From Rheinheimera sediminis (GTDB lineage Bacteria > Pseudomonadota > Gammaproteobacteria > Enterobacterales > Alteromonadaceae): 64,000 bases of DNA. Of this stretch, positions 19,437 to 28,316 are shown piece by piece. The notes under the pieces are model-generated. The model made no database searches, was not told where the DNA came from, and worked only from the letters and a program-made list of their open reading frames with translations. The stretch is taken from assembly GCF_004005375.1 (NCBI RefSeq), contig NZ_RZUF01000010.1:62001-126000 (forward strand). The letters run 5' to 3'. Made by a program: the position numbers and the translations under genes. Every line of letters begins with the position of its first letter. The first letter of the stretch is position 1.

Positions 19437-21185
19437 TCAGGAGTTACGTTTTAAGTTTTTCGGAAAACGAATATGGTAACTCAGACCATGGCCTGGTTCG
19501 CTGCTGACCTGAATCGAGCCGCCCAGCGTCTGACGTACCAGATTATAGGTAATATGAGTGCCTAAACCGCTGCCGCCCTGGTCACGTTTTGTAGTGAAAA
19601 ACGGATGGAACAGTTTTTCCAACTGCTCTTGGGTTAAGCCACGACCATTGTCAGAGTAGGTAATATCAACCATCTGCCCCTCATCCAGCACTGTAATGCG
19701 GATATAACCTTCTTCTAATTCTTCAAAACCGTGAATTAACGAGTTCATCAGTAGGTTAGTGAAAATCTGTGAAATAGCACCAGCAGGGCAGCTCAGCATC
19801 AAACTTTCCGGACAGTTGACGTCTATATGATGTCTGGTCTTTTTAAAGTTAGGCTGCAAAGAGCGGATCACCTCGTGCAGGTATTCGGCCAGATTGATAG
19901 TTCGAATAGCATCACTGGTTTGGTCTACTGCAATTTGTTTGAAACTGGCAATCAACTCGGACGCCCTGGTTAGGTTGGATTGCAGTAACGAAGTGCTTTG
20001 TTTGGCTTCTTCGATAAAATGCTCAAGCACTTTGGGCGATAACGTTTTGTCTCTGTAGGCATAGTCCAGTGCTTCCAGTTTTTCGGCCAGAAAGCTGGTT
20101 GCTGTGACGCCAATACCTACAGGGGTATTTACCTCGTGGGTAATACCTGCAACAAAGCCACCTAAAGCAGCCATTTTTTCTGACTGTACTAAACGATCCT
20201 GAGCCTGCTTTAAATCATCAACGGTTTTTTCTAGTTCGCTTTGTTTTCCACGTAAAGCTTCTTCGCTATGCCGACGGCGTTCAATCTCTTCCCGCAACGC
20301 TTGTTGCTTTACTTCAAGTTCTTGTTTTTGCTGTTGTAAATCCATCATCGCTTGACTTAAACCTGAGGTCTTTCTGGCAACTTCCTGCTCTAACAATAAA
20401 TTGTGCTGATCGAGTTTTTCATTGGAATGCAGTAATTGCTTCTGGGTGCTTTCTAGCTGGACTTTATAATCTTGCACTCTGGCAATCAGACGGTTAAAGG
20501 CATCTGCCATGACAGTTAGTTCATTGGCTTCATCATGCCTTACTTCCACCTTTGTACCTTCCAGATGATCAAGCTCTAAGTCTTCAATTTGTTGGGTGAG
20601 TTCACTCAGAGGCAAGGTAAGTTGGCTGCGAAATGCCAGCAAAAATAACAGTATTAAAAAGGTGGTCTTTAACATTGCATTGCCGACCAAAAAGTAAATG
20701 CCAATTTTAATCCGATCCAACACCACTGCCCGGCTAGAAAACAGCGTGACGTCACCGACTTGAGTAGCTCGGCCGGAAAACTCAAAAATCAACGGGAAGG
20801 TATAACCAAACAAACCCGAGTTTTGTTCGGTTAATCGAACCCCCTCCTGCACCAACTGATTGCTGTAGCGCTCATTAATATCTATGTACCGGCCTAGTTG
20901 TGTAATAACGGCGCCACTATCGTCCCTTACTATGATGCCTTCAATGGCGGGGATCGCCAGTAGTCCGTCAGCAATAATCAGTGCCTGTTGCGTATTTAAT
21001 TCCCAAATCGCTCTGGTCAGACTGCCGGAAAATGTCTGTTGTAATGTTGCTAGTTCACCATTGATATGATCTTTGGTGTTGAAGTATTCAGCAACAATCT
21101 GGCCTAAAGTCACAACAAAAGTCAGGATAAAATAGACTGACAAAACTTTAGTCAGCAGCTTACGCGATAAACTTTTCTGCTGCAT
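19437..21185 (-). CDS. Membrane sensor histidine kinase
   Basis: The 582-residue protein has an N-terminal membrane helix, a periplasmic sensor domain of about 130 residues (LATLQQTFSGSLTRAIWELN..., a pattern common in proteobacterial two-helix sensors), a second helix, a HAMP domain, a long coiled coil (residues about 240-340) and a kinase core. The His box is GGFVAGITHEVNTPVGI near residue 350, of the type found in kinases with the HEVNTPLG signature. ATPase motifs are YSDNGRGLT and GGSGLGTHI. It is divergent from a CheY / CheC / GGDEF operon across 279 bases and is the best candidate to phosphorylate that CheY-like protein. Confidence 0.88.
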   Translation of the reverse strand: MQQKSLSRKLLTKVLSVYFILTFVVTLGQIVAEYFNTKDHINGELATLQQTFSGSLTRAIWELNTQQALIIADGLLAIPAIEGIIVRDDSGAVITQLGRYIDINERYSNQLVQEGVRLTEQNSGLFGYTFPLIFEFSGRATQVGDVTLFSSRAVVLDRIKIGIYFLVGNAMLKTTFLILLFLLAFRSQLTLPLSELTQQIEDLELDHLEGTKVEVRHDEANELTVMADAFNRLIARVQDYKVQLESTQKQLLHSNEKLDQHNLLLEQEVARKTSGLSQAMMDLQQQKQELEVKQQALREEIERRRHSEEALRGKQSELEKTVDDLKQAQDRLVQSEKMAALGGFVAGITHEVNTPVGIGVTATSFLAEKLEALDYAYRDKTLSPKVLEHFIEEAKQSTSLLQSNLTRASELIASFKQIAVDQTSDAIRTINLAEYLHEVIRSLQPNFKKTRHHIDVNCPESLMLSCPAGAISQIFTNLLMNSLIHGFEELEEGYIRITVLDEGQMVDITYSDNGRGLTQEQLEKLFHPFFTTKRDQGGSGLGTHITYNLVRQTLGGSIQVSSEPGHGLSYHIRFPKNLKRNS

Positions 21186-21464
21186 GGAACTACCTTGTTT
21201 GATTCGGCTTAATGATCAATAGCATTGGGATACTAACTTATAGAAGATCTGTTTAAATGAAAATACTATATGTAATAAATTACTTAGAAACTAGGCAACT
21301 GGAGCTGCTTTAGCAATATGTTGCAGTAAATTGTTAGATTAAAGCAAAACACGCATTTAATGGTGTTCAATTGCAGTCGCATTCAGTATGGTATCGCAGT
21401 CCAATAGTTAAGCTGGACATTAAGAAGCGACAACAAATAAAACGATAATAATGAGGCTGTGTTA

Positions 21465-21830
21465 ATGGCGTTACCTGTATTAATTTGTGACGACTCTCTG
21501 CTGGCACGAAAACAAGTGCGTAAATCTCTACCTGAGTCTTTTGATGCCGAATTTCTGACCGCTGGCAATGGCGTAGAAGCTCTCGCTATTCTGCGTAGCC
21601 AGGAAATTGGTCTGGTGTTTCTGGATCTGACTATGCCTGAGTTGGATGGTATAGGTGTGCTGGAGGCTATTAAACAAGACGGTCTGGATTGTTTCGTAAT
21701 TGTTATTTCTGCTGATATTCAGCCTGAGATGCAAAAGCGGGTCACGGAGCTGGGAGCTTTGGCTTTTATCCATAAGCCGGTGAATCCTGAGAAACTTGTG
21801 GTTATTTTGAAACAATATGGATTGATATGA
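21465..21830 (+). CDS. Single-domain response regulator (CheY-like)
   Basis: The 121-residue protein is a bare receiver domain. The acidic pocket is ICDDS near the N-terminus, the phospho-acceptor is Asp54 in FLDLTMPELDG, and the conserved Lys is in FIHKPV. It has no output domain, so it must act on a partner. ATG 21465 has ATGAGG eight bases upstream. Its stop overlaps the start of the CheC-like gene as ATGA, which fits translational coupling. The gene order CheY-like, CheC-like, GGDEF is repeated nowhere else in the window. Confidence 0.9.
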   Translation: MALPVLICDDSLLARKQVRKSLPESFDAEFLTAGNGVEALAILRSQEIGLVFLDLTMPELDGIGVLEAIKQDGLDCFVIVISADIQPEMQKRVTELGALAFIHKPVNPEKLVVILKQYGLI

Positions 21831-22438
21831 GTACAGCATTCTCTGAAGAACAAAGGGATTGTTTGCAGGAGCTTATTAATGTCGCTATGGGCTTGGCCAG
21901 CGACAAACTTGCCCGCTTTTTGAATACCTTTGTCCACTTACAAGTACCGGCTATTGAGCTGGTCAACTCAGTACAAATCCCTGCTCAATTTGAAGCCCGT
22001 TATAGCCACACCGAAGCTGCTTTAATCAGTCAAGGTTTTTTGGGTAATGATGGTTTGAGAGGGGAGGCTATCGTTTTATATCAGCTGGACAACGCGCATC
22101 GGATTGCCGCTTTGTTAGGTTACGACACGGACAGTGCATCAGAACTTGAGATGCTTACAGATATCAGCTCTATTCTGACAACCACTTTTTTAAACGGGCT
22201 GGCGGACCAAATTGACAATAGTTTGTCTTATAGTGCGCCCAGAGTATTGTCATCGCGACAGAATAATGTGCCTGAGGCTTTGCAGGAAACTGCTGTGCAT
22301 TGGGAGCTGGCGTTAAAGGTAGATATCAGTTATCAGCTCGTCGATCATTCATTTAATTGCGATATGTTGTTGTTAATACCAGGAGAAGCTGTACTGAATA
22401 TTCAGCAAATTTTGGATCGTATTTTGGAAGAGTACTGA
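21827..22438 (+). CDS. CheC-like phosphatase-family protein
   Basis: CheC and CheX proteins dephosphorylate CheY-P. This 203-residue protein has one clear active-site motif, LQELINVAMGLASDKLA (ExxN with the following Gly). The second helix, LTDISSILTTTFLNGLADQ, keeps the Asn but lacks the expected Glu, so one of the two sites is probably inactive. The likely substrate is the receiver protein encoded immediately upstream. It overlaps both neighbours by a few bases. Whether it works as a phosphatase or only as a phospho-sensor cannot be told from sequence. Confidence 0.75.
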   Translation: MSTAFSEEQRDCLQELINVAMGLASDKLARFLNTFVHLQVPAIELVNSVQIPAQFEARYSHTEAALISQGFLGNDGLRGEAIVLYQLDNAHRIAALLGYDTDSASELEMLTDISSILTTTFLNGLADQIDNSLSYSAPRVLSSRQNNVPEALQETAVHWELALKVDISYQLVDHSFNCDMLLLIPGEAVLNIQQILDRILEEY

Positions 22439-23412
22439 TGTCTGAAGACTGGTTAACCGGCCCTGTGTTGGAGCAACTCAACAGTGGTGTGCTGGTGGTG
22501 GATGAGCAATTTCAGTTGGTCTATTTGAATAGTTTTTTGCAGCGGCATAGCTGTGTTCAGCTGTCTGAAGTGAAAGGGAAAAGCCTGTTCCAAGTGTTTA
22601 ATGATTTACCGGAAGCCTGGCTCAGACGCAAATTTGCATCTGTACTTGAGTTGCAGAGCCCTTCGTTTAGCAGTTGGGAGCAGCGCCAATATATTATTAA
22701 ACTACCGCATTTAAGGCCTGCGACCAGCTCTAGTCAGTATATGGCGCAAAATTGCACTATGTTGCCGCTGAAAGACCCTGGTGGTCGTCTTTATGTATGT
22801 TTACTAATCGAAGACGCCACTGACGCTTTTGTCTATCAGCAACATTTGCAGAGCACCTTGCAAAAACTTGAATTGAGCAACCGTATTGATGGTTTGACTC
22901 AAGCCTTAAACCGGCGTTATTGGGAGGAGCAATTAAAGCTGGAAGTGCAGCGAGCTCAGCGTTATAAACAGCCTTTATCGTTGTTACTTTTTGATTTAGA
23001 TAAATTTAAGCAGCTCAATGATCAATATGGTCATTTGGGTGGTGATTCGGTCTTGATTGAATTAACGGCTCGGGTGCGTGCTCTGTTGCGTGATACCGAC
23101 TGGTTTGGGCGTTATGGCGGCGAGGAGTTTGGTATAGTGTTAACCAATACTGGACTGGCTGGTGCTATCGAAGTCGCAGAGAGAATTCGTTTGGCTGTAA
23201 GCAACACTGCTGTCACTTTCCATGAGCAATCTATACCAACATCGGTCAGTATTGGCGCTGCGCAATTATATATTGAGGGTGACAGGGCACATGAAGTTCT
23301 GATTGGGCAGGCTGATATAGCGCTTTATAACGCCAAACGAGAAGGACGCAACAGGGTGGTTGCTTTTAGCGAAGGTGAAACGGAATTTCTGCTCAGGACA
23401 CAGCAAGCCTGA
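22438..23412 (+). CDS. PAS-GGDEF diguanylate cyclase
   Basis: The 324-residue protein has an N-terminal PAS domain (LEQLNSGVLVVDEQFQLVYLNSFLQ) and a C-terminal GGDEF domain that makes c-di-GMP from two GTP. The signature is GGEEF at residues 227-231, so it should be active, and an RxxD inhibition site (RDTD) sits five residues before it. There are no membrane helices, so it is cytoplasmic. Its start overlaps the CheC-like stop. The operon links a phosphorelay to c-di-GMP output; the PAS ligand is unknown. Confidence 0.9.
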   Translation: MSEDWLTGPVLEQLNSGVLVVDEQFQLVYLNSFLQRHSCVQLSEVKGKSLFQVFNDLPEAWLRRKFASVLELQSPSFSSWEQRQYIIKLPHLRPATSSSQYMAQNCTMLPLKDPGGRLYVCLLIEDATDAFVYQQHLQSTLQKLELSNRIDGLTQALNRRYWEEQLKLEVQRAQRYKQPLSLLLFDLDKFKQLNDQYGHLGGDSVLIELTARVRALLRDTDWFGRYGGEEFGIVLTNTGLAGAIEVAERIRLAVSNTAVTFHEQSIPTSVSIGAAQLYIEGDRAHEVLIGQADIALYNAKREGRNRVVAFSEGETEFLLRTQQA

Positions 23413-23428
23413 GTAAATTTTAGAATAA

Positions 23429-23454
23429 TCTAAACATTTAGATTGACAGACGTC
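23429..23454. promoter_or_regulatory. Promoter-region palindromes before thrL
   Basis: Two palindromes lie just upstream of the thr leader: TCTAAACATTTAGA (23429-23442) and AGACGTCT (23447-23454), with TTGACA at 23443-23448 between and overlapping them. TTGACA is a good -35 box, but the matching -10 region (GCATAT or CATATA) would place the transcript start almost on the leader ATG, so the active promoter may be another one nearby. Confidence 0.35.
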
Positions 23455-23478
23455 TAAAACTTTGAGCATATAGACAGT

Positions 23479-23541
23479 ATGAAAAAGACACAAATCCGCA
23501 ATACACTCACCATTATTATTACCACCAACCCTGCGGGGTAG
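23479..23541 (+). CDS. thrL: thr operon leader peptide
   Basis: The 20-codon reading frame encodes MKKTQIRNTL followed by TIIITTNPAG. It has five Thr and four Ile codons, clustered toward the end as TIIITT. This is the composition expected of a ribosome-stalling sensor of charged tRNA-Thr and tRNA-Ile. Its stop codon touches the first arm of the antiterminator. A small hairpin (ACCC-TGCG-GGGT, 23528-23539) inside the end of the frame fits the pause structure. Only a weak GAG precedes the ATG as ribosome site. Confidence 0.88.
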   Translation: MKKTQIRNTLTIIITTNPAG

Positions 23542-23605
23542 GAGGTCGGCGGCGTATTGTTTTTAAAAAGGCCCGTGACCTCCCCGTCACGGGCCTTTTT
23601 CGTTT
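23541..23605 (+). promoter_or_regulatory. thr operon attenuator (terminator and antiterminator)
   Basis: The terminator is a 15-bp perfect stem: AAAAAGGCCCGTGAC (23565-23579) pairs with GTCACGGGCCTTTTT (23586-23600) around CTCCCC. The alternative antiterminator pairs GGAGGTC (23541-23547) with GACCTCC (23577-23583), which uses the end of the terminator's left arm and its loop. A ribosome stalled at the Thr/Ile codons would leave 23541-23547 free and allow read-through to thrA. Confidence 0.88.
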
Positions 23606-23620
23606 AGCAAGGAGTAAAAC

Positions 23621-26080
23621 ATGAGGGTGCTTAAGTTTGGTGGTTCGTCTCTGGCGTCGGTAACCCGCTTCCTCGAGGTAGCGGATATAGTGCAGCAACA
23701 AATTGGCAGTCAGCCTGTGGGTCTGGTGTTATCCGCCCCACAAGGAGTCACTAACTTGTTGGTAGAGTTAACAGATTTAGCTTTTTTAGGCTCTGATTAT
23801 CAGCCGTTGTTACAGCAGTGGAAGCAGCGTCTGGCGCAGTTGGTAGCGGAGGCGGCGCTTAGGGTAAATGCCGAGCAGTTAAAAGCTGTGCAACTGCTTG
23901 CAGAAGAGCAGGAACACAAACTGGTTGAACGTTTACACGGTATTAGTTTATTGAGCTATTGCCCTGATCATATCAAAGCGCAGATCCTTGGTATGGGTGA
24001 GCAGTTTAGCGTCTGTCTGATGACGGCTTTGTTTAAATCCCGTCAGGTCAATGTGGTGCTGCTGGATTCTGTGGCTTTAGTCAAAAGTCAGGGCGATTAC
24101 TTAAATGCTGTGGCTGATATTCCAGCTTCTGAACAAAGTTTTGCCGCAGCTTTAGCTAAGCAATCGGCGCAGGTTTACGTGATGGCCGGTTTTGTCTCGA
24201 GTAATGCGCAGGGCGAGCTGTGCTTATTAGGCCGCAATGGTTCTGACTATTCAGCTGCCATTGTCGCTGCTGCAGTCAGAGCTTCGGTTTGTGAAATATG
24301 GACTGATGTGGATGGTGTCTACAGTGCTGATCCACGCCAGGTGAAACAAGCCAAACTGATTGATCATTTATCCTATGACGAAGCTATGGAGTTGTCCTAC
24401 TTTGGTGCCAAAGTGCTGCATCCAAAAACTATTGGTCCTTTAGCTCGTTTTCAAATTCCTTGTTACATCAAAAATACCTTAAATCCGTCTGCGCCTGGCA
24501 CTTGTATTGATGCAAATAATAACGGTGATTCGTTGGTTAAAGGCATTTCCAGCCTCGAACATCTGGCGCTGATCACTGTCTCTGGCCCAGGCCTCAAAGG
24601 TGTGGTTGGTATGGCCTCCCGTGTTTTTGCCACTATGGCGCGTGAACAGGTGTCTGTTAGTTTAATCACTCAGTCCTCTTCAGAATTCAGCATCAGCTTC
24701 TGCGTGGCGCAGCTGGATTTAGCTGCAGCGAAAAAAGCACTTGAGGCTGAATTTGAACTGGAGCTGCAAGGTAAGTTATTACGTCCGCTGCAAATTTTAT
24801 CCGATATGGCGATAGTCAGTCTGGTGGGGGATGGCATGCGCCAGCACCGTGGTGTGGCAGCTAAGTTTTTTGCGTCCTTGGCACAAGCCAGGGTCAACGT
24901 GGTGGCTATAGCGCAGGACAGCAGTGAACGTTCTATCTCAGCTGTGGTTGAACAAAAAGCCTGTCAGAACGCTGTGAAGGTATGCCATGAGAACTTCTTT
25001 AGTCATATCCCCAGCATAGATGTGTTTCTGGTCGGTTGCGGTGTAGTCGGTAGCGAGTTGCTGGCTCAGTTCCAGCGTCAGCAAGAGTTTTTGCAGCAGC
25101 GCAACGTCAAGCTGAAGGTCTATGGTATTGCCAATTCCAAAACTTTATTGCTGGATGAAAAGGGCATAGAGTTAAGTCAGTGGCAGCAGCAAATGCAGCA
25201 GGCAAAAGGCCAGTTTTCAGTAGCGGATTTAAGTCGTTTTGTACAAGAGCAGCATTTGACTAACCCGGTATTGATTGACTGCAGTAGCGCAGAGCCTGTA
25301 GCGAATTTATATGTCGATTTCTTAAAAGCCGGTTTCCATGTAGTCACGCCAAACAAAAAGGCCAATACAGGTTCGCTGGATTATTACCACCAACTGCGTC
25401 AGGTTGCACAGCAGCACAGGCGTCGTTTCTTGTATGAGACCACTGTTGGTGCTGGTTTACCCGTCATTGATACCTTGCAGGGCTTGTTTAATGCCGGTGA
25501 CGAACTGATGGCATTTGAAGGGATTTTATCCGGTTCTTTATCCTACATTTTTGGCTTACTGGAGCAGGGGCAGTCTCTGTCTGAAGTCACAACTAAAGCC
25601 CGTGAATTGGGTTTTACTGAGCCTGACCCTCGGGATGATTTATCCGGTATGGATGTAGCCCGTAAGTTACTGATTATGGCGCGTGAATCTGGTTTGATGT
25701 TGGATTTAGCTGATGTTGAAGTCGAAGGTGTGCTGCCAGCTGATTTTGCGCCCGGCACAGATGTGCCAAGTTTTATGCAGCAATTACCGCAGCTTGATCA
25801 AGCTTTTGCTTTGCGTATTGCAGAGGCCAAAACTAAAGGTCAGGTGCTGCGTTATATAGGCGAAATCAGCGAAGGCCGTTGCAAAGTGGCTATCAAAGCA
25901 CTGGATTTGGATCATCCGCTGGCGAAAGTGAAAGACGGTGAAAATGCGCTGGCAATTCATACCCGTTATTACCAGCCTATTCCTTTTGTATTGCGTGGTT
26001 ATGGCGCCGGTGCTGCTGTTACCGCAGCTGGTGTGTTCAGTGATGTAATGCGGACTTTGTCCTGGCAGCAGGAGATGTAA
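23621..26080 (+). CDS. thrA: Bifunctional aspartokinase I / homoserine dehydrogenase I
   Basis: ThrA catalyses the first and third steps of the aspartate pathway toward threonine. The 819-residue protein matches E. coli ThrA (820). The kinase domain (1 to about 290) opens with MRVLKFGGSSLAS and contains LLGRNGSDYSAAIVAA. Two ACT regulatory domains follow (about 310-460; GLKGVVGMASRVFATMA and LVGDGMRQHRGVAAKFF), the site of threonine feedback. The homoserine dehydrogenase domain (about 465-819) has the NAD(P) loop VFLVGCGVVGSELL and VTPNKKAN. AAGGAG precedes the start. It is first of thrABC. Confidence 0.97.
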   Translation: MRVLKFGGSSLASVTRFLEVADIVQQQIGSQPVGLVLSAPQGVTNLLVELTDLAFLGSDYQPLLQQWKQRLAQLVAEAALRVNAEQLKAVQLLAEEQEHKLVERLHGISLLSYCPDHIKAQILGMGEQFSVCLMTALFKSRQVNVVLLDSVALVKSQGDYLNAVADIPASEQSFAAALAKQSAQVYVMAGFVSSNAQGELCLLGRNGSDYSAAIVAAAVRASVCEIWTDVDGVYSADPRQVKQAKLIDHLSYDEAMELSYFGAKVLHPKTIGPLARFQIPCYIKNTLNPSAPGTCIDANNNGDSLVKGISSLEHLALITVSGPGLKGVVGMASRVFATMAREQVSVSLITQSSSEFSISFCVAQLDLAAAKKALEAEFELELQGKLLRPLQILSDMAIVSLVGDGMRQHRGVAAKFFASLAQARVNVVAIAQDSSERSISAVVEQKACQNAVKVCHENFFSHIPSIDVFLVGCGVVGSELLAQFQRQQEFLQQRNVKLKVYGIANSKTLLLDEKGIELSQWQQQMQQAKGQFSVADLSRFVQEQHLTNPVLIDCSSAEPVANLYVDFLKAGFHVVTPNKKANTGSLDYYHQLRQVAQQHRRRFLYETTVGAGLPVIDTLQGLFNAGDELMAFEGILSGSLSYIFGLLEQGQSLSEVTTKARELGFTEPDPRDDLSGMDVARKLLIMARESGLMLDLADVEVEGVLPADFAPGTDVPSFMQQLPQLDQAFALRIAEAKTKGQVLRYIGEISEGRCKVAIKALDLDHPLAKVKDGENALAIHTRYYQPIPFVLRGYGAGAAVTAAGVFSDVMRTLSWQQEM

Positions 26081-26081
26081 T

Positions 26082-27014
26082 ATGAAGTCGTATTTTGCGC
26101 CTGCGTCCACAGGGAATTTTTCTGTTGGATTTGATTTATTAGGTGCGGCTTTTGAGCCTGTAGATGGCTCTTTGTTTGGTGACGTTTTGCGTATTCATGG
26201 CGAACAGGCAGAAAACAGCTTAACGCTGTCTGGCCGTTATGTGCATCAGTTACCGCAACAGACTGACGATAATTTAGTGCTGAAGTGCTTTTACGCTTTT
26301 GAACAAAAAATCGGTCGTACTTTGCCCCGATTGCAGCTGGAGCTGGTAAAGAATCTGCCTGTAGGCAGTGGCTTAGGTTCCAGCGCCTGTTCAATAGTAG
26401 TTGCCTGTTATGCCTTTAATGACTATTTCGGTAAACCTTTGGATGACTACCAGTTGCTGCAGCTGATGGCGCAGCTGGAAGGTGGGGTCAGCGGTTCTGT
26501 GCATTACGATAACGTAGCTCCTTCATTCTACGGTGGTTTATTGTTGATGTTGCCTGACAGCCCATTGTTATGCCGCACTTTGCCCTGGTTTGAGCATTGG
26601 CAGGTGGTGCTTTGTTACCCAGGCACTGTACTGTCGACCAAAGAAGCAAGAGCAGTGTTGCCGCAACAACTGACGCTGAAGCACAGCATAGCTTTTGCCG
26701 GCATGTTGAGCCGTTTTATCAGTGCTTTGTATGCCTGGGATGAAGCTGAAGCTTTTGCTGCTTTGCAGGATCTGGTCGCTGAACCGGCCCGTCAGCATCT
26801 GATGCCTGAACTTTTGCCTATACGCGAACAGTTAACGGCTCAGGGTATAGGGCATGTCGGTATCTCTGGCGCTGGCCCTACTATTTTTGCGGTCTGTCAA
26901 AACGATGTTCAGGCCAAATTTGCCGCTGATTATTTACAACAGCATTATGCTAAAAACTCAGATGCCATCACTACTGTGTGTCGTCTGTCGAGACAAGGCG
27001 CACGAGCGCTGTAG
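26082..27014 (+). CDS. thrB: Homoserine kinase
   Basis: ThrB phosphorylates homoserine with ATP. The 310-residue GHMP kinase starts FAPASTGNFSVGFDLLGAAF, has the ATP-binding motif LPVGSGLGSSACS near residue 90, and the C-terminal GISGAGPTIFAV. Its ATG follows the thrA stop by one base, so the two are translationally linked. Confidence 0.96.
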   Translation: MKSYFAPASTGNFSVGFDLLGAAFEPVDGSLFGDVLRIHGEQAENSLTLSGRYVHQLPQQTDDNLVLKCFYAFEQKIGRTLPRLQLELVKNLPVGSGLGSSACSIVVACYAFNDYFGKPLDDYQLLQLMAQLEGGVSGSVHYDNVAPSFYGGLLLMLPDSPLLCRTLPWFEHWQVVLCYPGTVLSTKEARAVLPQQLTLKHSIAFAGMLSRFISALYAWDEAEAFAALQDLVAEPARQHLMPELLPIREQLTAQGIGHVGISGAGPTIFAVCQNDVQAKFAADYLQQHYAKNSDAITTVCRLSRQGARAL

Positions 27015-27023
27015 GATGTAAAG

Positions 27024-28313
27024 ATGCAATTAACTAATACCAAAGTAGCTTCACAGCAAGTGAGTTTTTTAGATGCGGTACGTATTGGTCTGGGTGAACA
27101 GCAGGGCCTATTTTTCCCTACCCAATGGCCAAGTCTGGATATTGATGCTCTGTTGGAACTGCCTTTTGTTGAGCGCAGCGCCAAAGTGCTGCACGCTTTG
27201 ATAGGTGACGAGCTGTCGGCTTCCCAAATTCATCAGATGGTGAGCAATGCTTTTCAGTTTCCGGCCCCTTTAGCTCAAGTGACAGAAGATGTGGCCTGTT
27301 TAGAGTTGTTCCACGGCCCCACTTTAGCCTTTAAAGATTTTGGTGGCCGTTTTATGGCGCAGGCGTTAATTCAGGCGCAGAAGCTACAAAACGTCAGCAA
27401 AACCACCATTGTCACAGCAACTTCCGGTGATACTGGTGCAGCTGTCGCCCATGCTTTTTATCAGCAGGCTGGTGTGGATGTGGTGATTTTATTTCCTAAA
27501 GGCAAAATCAGCCCCTTGCAGGAAAAGCTGTTTACCACTTTAGGTCATAACATTCATACCTTAGCCGTAGAAGCAGACTTTGATCATTGTCAGGCGCTGG
27601 TCAAAGAGGTCTTTAACGATAGAGACTTAGTGAAACAGTTGAATATCAATTCAGCGAACTCTATTAATATCAGTCGTTTATTTGCACAAATCTGTTACTA
27701 CTTCGAAGCTGTAGCTCAGGTACCTAAAGACAAAAGAGATCAAATCGTCATTGCTGTGCCTAGTGGTAACTTCGGTAACCTGACCGCTGGTCTAATTGCC
27801 AAAGTATTAGGTTTGCCTATCAAGCGCATGATAGCTGCCACCAACTTAAATGACACAGTGCCACGTTACTGGAAAGACGGTCAGTGGACGCCACATAAAA
27901 CTATTCCGACTTTATCCAATGCGATGGATGTGAGTGCGCCGAATAACTGGCCACGAGTCGAAGCTTTATTGGCGCAAGGCAAGATTTCCCGCGACGACTT
28001 AGAAGCTGTGATGGTGGATGAGGAGGATACTCAGGTATCGATGCGTCAACTGGCACATTTAGGTTATGTCAGTGAGCCTCATGCTGCTATTGCTTATAAA
28101 GCCTTAAAGCGCAGCTTGCAGCATGGCGAATTTGGTATTTTCTTAGGCACTGCTCATCCGGCTAAATTTAAGGAGCAGGTCGAAAATATCCTTGGTAGTC
28201 CTATAGCTTTGCCACCTGAGTTAGCTGCTGTGGCATCAGAGACAAGTTTAAGTGCAGATATGGCGCCGGATTTTGTACAATTACGCCAATTCTTACTGAC
28301 TCTGGATCAATAA
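27024..28313 (+). CDS. thrC: Threonine synthase
   Basis: ThrC is the PLP enzyme that turns O-phosphohomoserine into threonine. The 429-residue product matches the E. coli length (428). The PLP lysine is in GPTLAFKDFGGRF near residue 107, followed by ATSGDTGAAVAHAF and the phosphate loop VPSGNFGNLTAG. It starts 9 bases after thrB. Transcription may continue into ung, whose start is 3 bases after the thrC stop. Confidence 0.96.
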   Translation: MQLTNTKVASQQVSFLDAVRIGLGEQQGLFFPTQWPSLDIDALLELPFVERSAKVLHALIGDELSASQIHQMVSNAFQFPAPLAQVTEDVACLELFHGPTLAFKDFGGRFMAQALIQAQKLQNVSKTTIVTATSGDTGAAVAHAFYQQAGVDVVILFPKGKISPLQEKLFTTLGHNIHTLAVEADFDHCQALVKEVFNDRDLVKQLNINSANSINISRLFAQICYYFEAVAQVPKDKRDQIVIAVPSGNFGNLTAGLIAKVLGLPIKRMIAATNLNDTVPRYWKDGQWTPHKTIPTLSNAMDVSAPNNWPRVEALLAQGKISRDDLEAVMVDEEDTQVSMRQLAHLGYVSEPHAAIAYKALKRSLQHGEFGIFLGTAHPAKFKEQVENILGSPIALPPELAAVASETSLSADMAPDFVQLRQFLLTLDQ

Positions 28314-28316
28314 ACT

